From a bacterium (lineage in GTDB: Bacteria; Planctomycetota; Planctomycetia; Pirellulales; Pirellulaceae), in the NCBI GenBank assembly GCA_030432015.1, contig JAUIHJ010000489.1:1-6490 (forward strand): a stretch of DNA of 6,490 bases, written 5' to 3'. Shown here piece by piece: positions 1-5,927 of this stretch; the first letter of the stretch is position 1, and every line of letters begins with the position of its first letter. The notes beneath the pieces are model-generated. The model ran no database searches and was not told the DNA's origin. It saw nothing but the letters and a program-made list of their open reading frames with translations. Position numbers and translations under genes: made by a program.

Positions 1-601
1 CGATATGAACGAAGCTAAAGCGCTGATCGGCAACGGCGTTGAAGCGGTGCGGAATCCACCCTGGATACACTTCGACTCGCTCGAATTCAGCCAGATTGGC
101 TTGCAACGTTTGCAAGGAGGAATTCAACTCCCCCTGCTGCCAGGCTCGAACTCCGGAGGACTCCGGCGTATCTTGCTTGATCGGCGCCGGCAAACCCTGG
201 AAGGAGTCGAAGATGTGGTGCGTGGTATGCGGCCGTTCGCGACAAATAAAATAGGATGTCGCTCCGGCCAGTGCACCGCATTCAACCGTATCGCCCGGCA
301 ACTCGGCCAACGAGCGGACCAGTTCGACAATGACGTATTTGCGTTCCGCGGACCTGAGATTCCGAGGCTCAAATTTACGGTAAGCATCCAGAAAGGCTTC
401 GTCGCGCAACCACAGTTTGAGATCCTCGCCGACCCAGCAATCACCAATCCAATGAGCGGCCAGTTCACCCAGGCGATAGCGAATCATGCGCACGTCGCCA
501 GGTGTTCCAAACAGGAGTCCCCACAATCCAAACCACAGGCTACGACGACGGCCATACTGCGGGGGAGTCGGCTTGAAGACGTTGAAAAACGGGATTGCCA
601 T
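1..601 (-). CDS. TylF/MycF-family SAM-dependent O-methyltransferase, partial (C-terminus beyond left edge)
   Basis: Reading leftwards from an ATG at 601 there are 200 uninterrupted codons to the window edge. The protein fits the macrocin O-methyltransferase (TylF/MycF) family, which methylates sugar hydroxyls on macrolides and related glycosides using SAM and Mg2+; many bacterial members lie in polysaccharide or glycan loci. Visible landmarks are WLRDEAF (about residues 64-70), an RKY helix near 87-89, the SAM-binding glycine stretch VECGALAGAT (106-115), FDSFQGLP (131-138), VYPGWIPHRF (178-187) and FSFVHI (195-200). The next base is G, as expected for the aspartate of the family's HIDVD metal-binding motif, which falls outside. 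An AGGA at 609-606 sits only 4 nt before the ATG; an in-frame GTG at 634, right after a stop, is a less likely start. Residues 22-31 are hydrophobic but short, so a membrane anchor is doubtful. The family is clear; the acceptor is unknown. Confidence 0.88.
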   Translation of the reverse strand, partial: MAIPFFNVFKPTPPQYGRRRSLWFGLWGLLFGTPGDVRMIRYRLGELAAHWIGDCWVGEDLKLWLRDEAFLDAYRKFEPRNLRSAERKYVIVELVRSLAELPGDTVECGALAGATSYFICRERPHTTHHIFDSFQGLPAPIKQDTPESSGVRAWQQGELNSSLQTLQANLAEFERVEVYPGWIPHRFNAVADQRFSFVHI

Positions 602-836
602 TTCGTCCTGCTCTTGCGCTGCCCACCATAGCACTCAGGCTACGTGGCAATTCTTGGCCGCCAAGCGGCGTCATGTAATAGCCTTGAGTGCCAACCCAAG
701 GTCACCATTATCCGACATACGATCCACTTCTCTGCCATGCCTACGGCGATTGAGTACGACGCAAGGTCGCACGCTCACACTCCAGGCCGCGATCTGCCGC
801 CTGTCCTGCTCAACCTTTACTTCTGGCTGCACTCAA
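602..836. other. Intergenic gap upstream of the TylF-like gene; no gene seen
   Basis: Together with the adjacent repeat copy this makes about 380 bp without a gene between two methyltransferase genes that read the same way. No reading frame here resembles a known protein, and no convincing -35/-10 pair or sigma-54 promoter was found. A TGGCAC followed by GC near 690-700 has the wrong spacing for sigma-54. The only clear structure is the overlapping hairpin pair at 653-669. Confidence 0.5.
653..669 (-). other. Two overlapping, mutually exclusive hairpins upstream of the TylF-like gene
   Basis: Positions 653-665 form CTTGG-ccg-CCAAG and positions 657-669 form GCCGC-caa-GCGGC. The two perfect 5-bp stems share bases 657-665, so only one can form at a time. 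They lie about 52 nt before the start codon on the transcribed (minus) strand, where a leader could switch between them. Stems this short are common in G+C-rich DNA, so a regulatory role is only a possibility. Confidence 0.3.
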
Positions 837-979
837 TGGCCGAGCGAGATTCGGCAGCGCACACCCCGTCAGCGGAACAGACACCATTTTTCGCCGACAG
901 TCCGTTTTTCCGTAGTTCAATCGAATGGGCGGCGAAAAACGAGCCGCGCCCGGATTGTCGCCGAATTGCACTCGGTCAT
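837..979 (+). repeat. Dispersed repeat, copy 1 (143 bp), inverted relative to copy 2
   Basis: This stretch aligns end to end with the reverse complement of 5928-6084: about 142 aligned positions, 12 mismatches, one 1-base gap and one 15-base gap, so roughly 91% identity. The shared block runs from TGGCCGAGCG to CTCGGTCAT. Inside it are a CCCCGTCAGCGGAACAGACACC-like segment (copy 2 has GGGACAGGCACC) and inverted 10-bp arms TTTTTCGCCG and CGGCGAAAAA enclosing about 33 bases. None of the mismatches falls in these arms. The right end stops at 979, immediately beside the TAA (980-982) of the neighbouring methyltransferase. It codes for nothing recognisable and contains no transposase, so it is best read as a miniature or REP-like non-autonomous repeat. 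Confidence 0.85.
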
Positions 980-1675
980 TTAGGTTGTCGGCACCGTTTC
1001 GGCTCCTCGCTTTCGGCAATGCACAACCAATTCAGGCTCGTTCATCAGCCAGCCCGCCGCGCGGGCCAACCGCAGGTACGCGGATATGCCACACATTCGC
1101 CGTAGCGGTTGGAGGGGTAGATGAATACGTCGGCCGAACATGGGTTCCACGCGATTGAATACCGACACACCGCCTGCCGACCAGATCAAGTTGTTGATCG
1201 TGCGAAAGTTCCAACAATACAAATGTCGATTCACGTCGGGATCGAAGGAGGCAGGCCGATGTCGCTCTTGAGGGACAACGAGAATCAGTCGACCTTCGTC
1301 GCGCAGATAGCCGAGTAACTCCTGGACCAGCGCCAAGGGTTGTTCTACGTGTTCCAGGACATGCCGGCAGAGCACATAGTCGAAATGCTGGCGCGGAATA
1401 TCGTCCCGTCGCGCGATCGTGGCAACACCGCGTCGCTGGCATTCGAGTGTCGCGGCAGCGCTGATATCGTAGCCCACCGCACCCTCCAGGTTGGCAATGT
1501 TCTGCCCAATCCCGCAACCGTACTCCAAGATTCTCCCGTAGGGCCGGGGAAAGCGACCAAAATAGGTGACCGCCGCGCACACAGACTTGAGCTGGTAGTA
1601 CTCGTCATCGCGCATCAGGGGCGCCATCACGCGAGAGAAGTACTGAGCATCGTAGTGCCGTGAGACAAAATTCAA
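980..1675 (-). CDS. Class I SAM-dependent methyltransferase (Methyltransf_11/23-like)
   Basis: This 231-residue protein has a Rossmann methyltransferase core. It opens with an HYDAQYFS segment (residues 7-14), then shows motif I EYGCGIGQN (51-59) for SAM binding, GYD (68-70) whose acidic residue should contact the ribose, FDYVLCRHVLEHV (98-110), and the motif III strand LRDEGRLILVVP (124-135). NRHLYCWNFRTINNLIWSAG (149-168) is a typical post-core helix of UbiG-like methyltransferases. The frame is open up to a GTG at 1771, but a near-perfect AGGAGGTG (1689-1682) placed 6 nt before a TTG at 1675 marks the true start; the 32 residues upstream are arginine-rich and look non-native. The substrate cannot be read from sequence. 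With a second methyltransferase downstream on the same strand and a glycosyltransferase divergent from it, a role in glycan or secondary-metabolite decoration is likely but inferred. Confidence 0.85.
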   Translation of the reverse strand: MNFVSRHYDAQYFSRVMAPLMRDDEYYQLKSVCAAVTYFGRFPRPYGRILEYGCGIGQNIANLEGAVGYDISAAATLECQRRGVATIARRDDIPRQHFDYVLCRHVLEHVEQPLALVQELLGYLRDEGRLILVVPQERHRPASFDPDVNRHLYCWNFRTINNLIWSAGGVSVFNRVEPMFGRRIHLPLQPLRRMCGISAYLRLARAAGWLMNEPELVVHCRKRGAETVPTT

Positions 1676-1681
1676 GGGCCG

Positions 1682-1689
1682 CACCTCCT
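1682..1689 (-). promoter_or_regulatory. Strong Shine-Dalgarno that sets a TTG start
   Basis: The minus strand reads AGGAGGTG, eight bases complementary to the 16S rRNA 3' end, followed by a 6-nt spacer and TTG at 1675. The only other in-frame start seen upstream, GTG at 1771, has no comparable site. This site therefore decides the start of the class I methyltransferase. Confidence 0.8.
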
Positions 1690-1971
1690 GTCGTCGCCAG
1701 TCCCGGCGACATGCTGCACGCGAAACGAACAAGACCGACCGATCCGCGTTTCGACTATCGTCGACCAGCACCGACGCGCTCTAGCCTAACGCCGGAGTGT
1801 TAAGTCACGCCGAAGATAACGAGCTTGCCGGGATTGCGAACCACACCGGTGGCACGCTCGGCAACGCCCTCACGGTGCACTCCAGAAGTGTCGAAACTGG
1901 GACAATCGTCGCAGGTCAGACGCGTGGCATAATCCGGAGGCCATCGCGCGCATCGCCGCATGCCTTAGCCT

Positions 1972-2008
1972 CGCACCACGGTGCGGCTCAGCCGCGTCGC
2001 GGCGACCG
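1972..2008. repeat. Cluster of abutting small palindromes
   Basis: Three hairpins are packed into 37 bp: CGCACC-ac-GGTGCG (1972-1985), GCGGC-tca-GCCGC (1983-1995) and GTCGC-g-GCGAC (1996-2006). In addition CGGT (1979-1982) pairs with ACCG (2005-2008), which would close a three-way junction over the second and third hairpins. Alternating short palindromes of this kind resemble REP/BIME elements, but no second copy exists in the window to prove that it is repeated. Confidence 0.35.
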
Positions 2009-2192
2009 AGTCACGCGAGGGTTCCCATCTCTTACTCTTGCGGGCATTTGCCGCGACCAGGCTGGGTGAAAAACAACACCGTCGACTGGCACCATGATGC
2101 CAAAAAACAACCCACTTCAGTCGCCGCACAGCCGAAACTGCGGCAATCATTCCGCCCACGACGAAGGCATATGGTTTGCATCGCGTTACGGA

Positions 2193-2218
2193 CGGTCGCG
2201 CTGCGCAGCGCGAAACCG
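2193..2218. promoter_or_regulatory. 18-bp perfect palindrome with extended stem, upstream of the glycosyltransferase
   Basis: The core TCGCGCTGCGCAGCGCGA (2196-2213) equals its own reverse complement. Beyond it CGGT (2193-2196) can pair with ACCG (2215-2218) across a two-base AA bulge. The site lies about 108-128 bp before the glycosyltransferase start. It could be a dimeric regulator's operator or a hairpin in the leader RNA. No T-tract follows it, so it is not a classical intrinsic terminator. Confidence 0.4.
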
Positions 2219-2272
2219 GCGCAGCATGCAGATCTCTGCCGCCCCAGCGCAAACGGTTTTGTGAAGGCATTT

Positions 2273-2293
2273 CCCGGTAATATTCCCACCGGG
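2273..2293 (+). promoter_or_regulatory. Leader hairpin 27 nt before the glycosyltransferase start
   Basis: CCCGGT (2273-2278) and ACCGGG (2288-2293) form a perfect 6-bp stem around the A/T-rich loop AATATTCCC. If transcription starts upstream, this stem lies in the 5' leader just ahead of the ribosome-binding region, where it could affect translation or RNA stability. There is no direct evidence of function. Confidence 0.3.
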
Positions 2294-2320
2294 CAAGGAA
2301 CCGACGACAGGTTGACTCGA

Positions 2321-3409
2321 ATGCGAATTCTGCATGTGATTGATCATCTCGGCCTGGGCGGCGCTCAGACCACGTTGGCCGATCTGCTGTCGGCCTGGCC
2401 GGAACCGGGTGACGCATTACATGTGATGAGCCTGGGTCGAAAAACCGATCTGGCTCCTCGTTTCGAGTCGATCAATGGGCTGCACTTGCAGATCCTGGGA
2501 CGTCGCCGTTGGGATTTTCGCTCGATGCACGACCTTGTTCGAGTCATCGAGGACCAGAAGATCGACGTGCTGCATGCCCATCTCGCCAAGAGCATCTGCG
2601 CCTCATTGTGGATGCGGCCGCGGATTCCTGCACGCGTGGTGGTCCATGCGCATTGCGATCCCCAACGCGAACCATGGGTACTCCGCCGCGCGACGTCACG
2701 GTGGAGGCAACGAATCGACGCGATCATTGCCGTTTCGCGACATACGCAGCGTGAGCTGACCGCCTGGTACCGCACGAACTGCCCACCGCTCCATATGGTG
2801 TACAACGCCTTTGGTTCTCCCAGCCAAGGACCGCAGGAACCGATCCTGGTGCGTCGGAGACTTGGCATCGCGCCCGATACGTTTCTGTTGGGATTCGCTG
2901 GACGACTGACCCGCCAGAAGGGGCTACGCTACTTGATCTCGGCACTGCAACTCATGCGGGGCGAAAACGTTGCCCTGGTGATCATCGGCGACGGGCCACT
3001 CCGCGCTCGGTTGCGACACCAGGTGCAGCAGGCCGGCCTTACCCACATGGTCCACTTTGTCGGTTCGCAGTCACAGGTTTGGCCATGGCTGCGTGAAATG
3101 GATGCGGGAATTCTTCCGTCGCTGTACGAAGGACTTCCCACCACGGCCGTCGAGTTGATGATCAGCGGAAAGCCGGTGATCGCCACGGCGGTCAACGGGA
3201 CTCCCGAGGTCGTGCGCGACGGACACACAGGCATCCTGGTGCCGTCGCGTGATCCCGCGGCGCTGGCTCGAGCCATTCGCCGGTTAGCACGTGACCGCAG
3301 GCTGAGCGAGCGGCTGGGCCAAGGGGGCGCGCAACTCGCTCACGACATGTTCTCGCCGGGCGGTTCGGGGCAGGCCGTGCGCGATGTCTACGCCGGCGTC
3401 CTGTCCTGA
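2321..3409 (+). CDS. Glycosyltransferase family 4 (GT-B fold, retaining type)
   Basis: The 362-residue protein is a standard-length GT4 enzyme that transfers a sugar from an activated (usually nucleotide-linked) donor to a growing glycan at the cytoplasmic face of the membrane. The N-terminal acceptor domain starts with RILHVIDHLGLGGAQ (2-16), whose glycine loop is typical of the family, and includes IDVLHAHLAKSI (81-92) and AVSRHTQREL (137-146). The C-terminal donor domain shows GFAGRLTRQKG (191-201) with R195 and K200 as likely phosphate contacts, GDGPL (223-227), VHFVGS (244-249) and the EX7E motif at E270 and E278. No signal peptide or membrane segment is visible. ATG 2321 is chosen because the conserved first strand begins at once; the frame extends to 2048 but that extension is not GT-like. 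The ribosome site is weak (AGG about 9 nt upstream). Donor and acceptor are unknown. Nearby methyltransferases suggest a surface-polysaccharide locus. Confidence 0.92.
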   Translation: MRILHVIDHLGLGGAQTTLADLLSAWPEPGDALHVMSLGRKTDLAPRFESINGLHLQILGRRRWDFRSMHDLVRVIEDQKIDVLHAHLAKSICASLWMRPRIPARVVVHAHCDPQREPWVLRRATSRWRQRIDAIIAVSRHTQRELTAWYRTNCPPLHMVYNAFGSPSQGPQEPILVRRRLGIAPDTFLLGFAGRLTRQKGLRYLISALQLMRGENVALVIIGDGPLRARLRHQVQQAGLTHMVHFVGSQSQVWPWLREMDAGILPSLYEGLPTTAVELMISGKPVIATAVNGTPEVVRDGHTGILVPSRDPAALARAIRRLARDRRLSERLGQGGAQLAHDMFSPGGSGQAVRDVYAGVLS

Positions 3410-3431
3410 GCGTCGTCCCAGCCCGCCTCTC

Positions 3432-3574
3432 GGCTGAAACTGGCGTCAAGCAACGCCTCGCCCTGCCGAGTGCGTGAGCCCAAAGGGCCATCGTGTTCTG
3501 GTCGTGGTCATGGCCGCCGCTGCGAGCCGTTGGGATGGCAACTTCGGTTTAATGATCCGACGCCAGTTTTAGCC
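3432..3574. repeat. 16-bp inverted repeat joining the gdx 3' end to the intergenic gap
   Basis: GGCTGAAACTGGCGTC at 3432-3447 matches, with one mismatch, the reverse complement of 3559-3574 (GGCTAAAACTGGCGTC on the minus strand). The second arm lies in the last codons of the Gdx transporter gene and the first in the gap beyond it, about 111 bp apart. The short gap between the two convergent genes (3410-3548) otherwise holds only GCCC-aaa-GGGC (3478-3488) and no T-tract terminator. The arms may be a long-loop bidirectional terminator or a small inverted duplication. Confidence 0.45.
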
Positions 3575-3875
3575 CGACAATCCCGAAGATGATAATTCCA
3601 ACGAACACGAATCTCATCAACTGTGCCGGTTCCTTGAAGAGCACAATCCCCAGCACGAACGCGCCCACAGCCCCAATACCCGTCCAAACCGCGTAGGCCG
3701 TCCCCATGGGAATCGTCCGTTGGGCAACCAGCAGAAATGCCCCGCTCGCCACCATGGACGCCAAGGCGCCGAGCCCCGGCCAGAGATGAAACCCACGTTC
3801 GTCAAACGCATATTTCAAACCAACCGGCCAGCCCCATTCCATGAAGCCCGCAATAATCAGGAATATCCATGCCAT
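3549..3875 (-). CDS. gdx: Small multidrug resistance transporter, Gdx/SugE guanidinium-exporter subtype
   Basis: The 108-residue protein matches the SMR family length and has four membrane segments (roughly 3-21, 33-51, 58-79 and 87-104). SMR proteins work in the inner membrane as antiparallel dimers that exchange protons for substrate. E13 in IAGFMEWGWPVGLKY is the proton- and substrate-binding glutamate, and W16 plus GLKY are typical of the Gdx (formerly SugE) branch, which exports guanidinium, rather than the EmrE/Qac drug-export branch. GTAYAVWTGIGAVGA (58-72), with Y61 and W64, is almost identical to the E. coli protein. The ATG at 3875 is chosen because the protein then begins at the family's usual MxWI; the frame is open to 3965 but the extra 30 residues are polar. 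GGGAG (3890-3886) lies 10 nt upstream. The D-E-R insertion after KYAF is slightly unusual. Substrate follows from family membership only; no guanidine riboswitch was found upstream. Confidence 0.92.
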   Translation of the reverse strand: MAWIFLIIAGFMEWGWPVGLKYAFDERGFHLWPGLGALASMVASGAFLLVAQRTIPMGTAYAVWTGIGAVGAFVLGIVLFKEPAQLMRFVFVGIIIFGIVGLKLASDH

Positions 3876-3900
3876 GCCCGGTTTTCTCCCGTGGTTCGTT

Positions 3901-3958
3901 GGTCGATCGATCCCGCAGCGTTGTGGACCTTTATAGAGCGTTCTTGGATCGGTCGACA
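3901..3958 (-). promoter_or_regulatory. Candidate gdx promoter with inverted repeat around the -10 box
   Basis: On the minus strand TATAAA (3935-3930) lies about 55 nt before the gdx start codon and is a plausible -10 box; no good -35 is seen. It is framed by inverted arms GTCGATCGATCC (3902-3913) and GGATCGGTCGAC (3946-3957), which match at 11 of 12 positions. With transcription starting near 3923, one arm would lie upstream of the -10 box and the other in the early transcript. This fits a repressor operator better than an RNA hairpin. Confidence 0.35.
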
Positions 3959-4166
3959 GAGGCACGCGATGGGTGAACGGTGACTCCCCTCAACGGCCGA
4001 CGGTTTGTGCCCCTCCGTGTCGATCACGGCAACATCGGTCCGCTCGCAGGTCCAGCCTGCTAAACTGGTTCGTACTCGAGACCATCAAACCGAACACGAC
4101 TCACCGCCAGCAAATCTTCGAACCCAGTGAACGAAGCTCCCGCTGGGGGCCTCCGAAGGCACCGTC

Positions 4167-5807
4167 ATGAAAGCGTCCGACCTCTTTGTCCGAGCCCTCG
4201 AGAACGAAGGCGTCGAATTCATCTTCGGCATCCCCGGTGAAGAAAACCTCGACCTGCTCGATTCCTTGTCACGGTCCAGCATCCGGTTGATCCTCACCAG
4301 GCACGAACAAGCCGCTGGCTTCATGGCAGCCACCTACGGACGATTGACCGGGCAGACGGGTGTGTGCCTCTCCACACTTGGTCCAGGGGCCACGAACCTC
4401 GTGACGGCGGCCGCGTACGCGCAGTTGGGCGGGATGCCTATGCTGATGATCACTGGGCAGAAACCGGTCAAATCGAGCAAACAGGGGCAGTTCCAGATCA
4501 TCGATGTCGTCGACATGATGCGTCCCTTGACCAAATACACGCGCCAGCTGGTAAGCGGTGCCAACATCCCGTCGCGGGTTCGCGAAGCGATGCGACTTTC
4601 CCAAGAGGAGAAGCCGGGGGCGGTGCATCTCGAGTTGCCCGAAGATATCGCCGCGGAGGAAGTCGACGCGTTACCGATTCCTGCCAGCCTCGTCCGCCGA
4701 CCTGTCGCCGAAGAGAAGTCCATTCAAGCCGCCGTCGCAATGATTCGCGAAGCAAGGTCGCCGCTCCTCCTTGTTGGCGCCGGTACAAATCGAAAACGCA
4801 CCTGTAACATGCTACGAAAGTTCGTCGCCGACCTCGGCATTCCCTTCGTCACCACACAGATGGGCAAGGGTGTGATCGATGAACGCGACCCACGATTCCT
4901 CGGCAATACGGCGCTTTCGGCGCACGACTTTGTACATCGGGCCATCGAGGCGGCGGACGTGATCATCAATGTTGGCCATGATGTCGTCGAGAAGCCGCCG
5001 TTCTTCATGCATCCCGATGGTGTGCGGGTGATCCATGTCAACTTTTCGTCCGCCACAGTCGACCCGGTGTATTTTCCCCAGGTCGAGGTCGTCGGCGACA
5101 TCGCCAACGCCATCTGGCGGATGGGTGGCGAATTGCAGCCGCAATCGCACTGGGACTTCTCGCGATTCATGACGGTCCGCGAAGCGGCCGAGGCAAGCGT
5201 GGCTGCTGGCGCCGACGACAATCGCTTTCCCATCTACCCGCAGCGACTGCTGGCCGATGTCCGCCAAGCGGTGCAGAATCGCGGCATCATCGCCCTGGAT
5301 AACGGCATCTACAAGATCTGGTTTGCCCGCAACTACAAAGCCGTCTCCCCGAACACAGTGTTGCTGGATAACGCGTTGGCAACCATGGGCGCCGGCTTGC
5401 CGTCGGCAATGGCGGCGAAGCTGGTTCATCCCGATCGCCAGGTGATGGCCATCTGCGGCGACGGCGGCTTCATGATGAACTCGCAAGAATTGGAGACGGC
5501 GGTGCGGTTGAACCTGGACTTGGTCATCCTCGTACTGCGAGATGACGCCTATGGCATGATCAAGTGGAAGCAATCGCACATGGGTTTGCGAAATTTCGGG
5601 CTCGATTACGGCAACCCGGACTTCGTCAAATACGCGGAGAGCTATGGTGCCCAAGGGCATCGCGTCGCGGCGAGCGAAACACTGTTGCCGCTCCTGTCAG
5701 CATGCCTCGGCACGCCAGGCGTTCATTTAATCGAAGTGCCCGTGGACTACTCGGAGAACGACCATATTCTGAACGTTCAGTTGAAAGAACTCAGTCGCGC
5801 GATTTGA
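4167..5807 (+). CDS. Thiamine-diphosphate-dependent acetolactate synthase (large/catalytic subunit type)
   Basis: The 546-residue protein is full length for the ThDP acetolactate synthase family, which condenses two pyruvates to 2-acetolactate with loss of CO2. The N-terminal pyrimidine domain has GIPGEEN (21-27) and E47 in RHEQAAGFMA, the glutamate that activates the cofactor, then CLSTLGPGATNL and PLTKYTRQ. A central domain spans about 190-320. The C-terminal pyrophosphate domain has NALATMG (402-408) and GDGGF with D432 as metal ligand. Twenty-seven residues on, D459 in RDDAYGM occupies the second metal position; catabolic ALS uses Asp there and biosynthetic AHAS uses Asn. This favours an AlsS-like enzyme but does not prove it, since related ThDP enzymes share the fold. 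GAAGG (4155-4159) lies 7 nt before ATG 4167. No regulatory subunit or acetolactate decarboxylase is adjacent, so the pathway (branched-chain amino acid or acetoin) is undecided. Confidence 0.9.
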   Translation: MKASDLFVRALENEGVEFIFGIPGEENLDLLDSLSRSSIRLILTRHEQAAGFMAATYGRLTGQTGVCLSTLGPGATNLVTAAAYAQLGGMPMLMITGQKPVKSSKQGQFQIIDVVDMMRPLTKYTRQLVSGANIPSRVREAMRLSQEEKPGAVHLELPEDIAAEEVDALPIPASLVRRPVAEEKSIQAAVAMIREARSPLLLVGAGTNRKRTCNMLRKFVADLGIPFVTTQMGKGVIDERDPRFLGNTALSAHDFVHRAIEAADVIINVGHDVVEKPPFFMHPDGVRVIHVNFSSATVDPVYFPQVEVVGDIANAIWRMGGELQPQSHWDFSRFMTVREAAEASVAAGADDNRFPIYPQRLLADVRQAVQNRGIIALDNGIYKIWFARNYKAVSPNTVLLDNALATMGAGLPSAMAAKLVHPDRQVMAICGDGGFMMNSQELETAVRLNLDLVILVLRDDAYGMIKWKQSHMGLRNFGLDYGNPDFVKYAESYGAQGHRVAASETLLPLLSACLGTPGVHLIEVPVDYSENDHILNVQLKELSRAI

Positions 5808-5862
5808 CGCGCTGCGACGCTCCAATCCCAAGCACAAAACCAGCCTGGTTGGTGAATCGTCT

Positions 5863-5899
5863 CGGCTGCTGGGGCCGCGCTCCGATGGGCAGCACGCCG
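5863..5899 (+). terminator. Weak candidate terminator stem-loop after the acetolactate synthase gene
   Basis: CGGCTGCTG (5863-5871) pairs with CAGCACGCCG (5890-5899), giving nine base pairs with one bulged base around an 18-nt loop, 56 bp past the stop codon. No run of T follows, so intrinsic termination is uncertain. A smaller AACCAG-c-CTGGTT palindrome is at 5838-5850. These are the only structures between the stop codon and repeat copy 2. Confidence 0.25.
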
Positions 5900-5917
5900 A
5901 CACCCCAACGTCAGGCT

Positions 5918-5926
5918 GGCCAGCTA
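5918..5926 (+). repeat. 9-bp direct repeat, left copy (candidate target-site duplication)
   Basis: GGCCAGCTA here recurs at 6080-6088. The two copies flank repeat copy 2: this one ends one base before it, and the other overlaps its last five bases and runs into the phosphatase stop codon. Such a pair is what a transposition event leaves behind. This copy also lies within the 10-bp palindrome GCTGGCCAGC (5915-5924). Confidence 0.4.
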
Positions 5927-5927
5927 T

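Larger units (their letters stand above)
1690..2320. other. Divergent, palindrome-rich intergenic region; no gene recognised
   Basis: About 630 bp lie between the divergently transcribed methyltransferase and glycosyltransferase genes. Open frames exist on both strands but their translations are arginine- and alanine-rich, have no recognisable domain and lack good ribosome sites, so none is called. Both flanking genes must be promoted from here, yet no clear -35/-10 pair was found. The region holds several GC-rich hairpins: 1972-2008, GCCGCA-N10-TGCGGC at 2123-2144, 2193-2218, a small GCAGA-tc-TCTGC at 2228-2239, and 2273-2293. Such density suggests structured regulatory DNA, leader RNA, or remnants of REP-like repeats. 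Confidence 0.5.

Noticed and set aside
5..631. 208-codon open frame on the plus strand
   Set aside because: It is antisense to the TylF-like methyltransferase, which has clear family motifs in the opposite strand; the plus-strand product resembles nothing.
680..710. Sigma-54-like promoter (TTGGCAC...GC) on the minus strand
   Set aside because: The GG and GC elements are about two bases too close for a functional -24/-12 promoter.
2048..2320. 91-residue N-terminal extension of the glycosyltransferase
   Set aside because: The extension shows no GT4 similarity and crosses several hairpins; the conserved first strand starts exactly at ATG 2321.
1965..2417. 150-codon minus-strand frame across the divergent region
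   Set aside because: Its start lies inside the glycosyltransferase gene, the product is arginine-rich without any domain, and the palindromes of the region explain the open frame better.
3876..4166. Guanidine-I riboswitch upstream of gdx, suggested by ACACGGAGGGG on the minus strand
   Set aside because: The other required conserved segments (CTAGGGTTCCG-like, GGTCCGAGAG-like and the closing GCCCGGGAGA) are missing in the right order, and no paired ACGR-loop hairpins for class II were found.
4812..5660. 282-codon minus-strand frame, histidine- and arginine-rich
   Set aside because: It is the antisense shadow of the acetolactate synthase gene in G+C-rich DNA and has no recognisable family.
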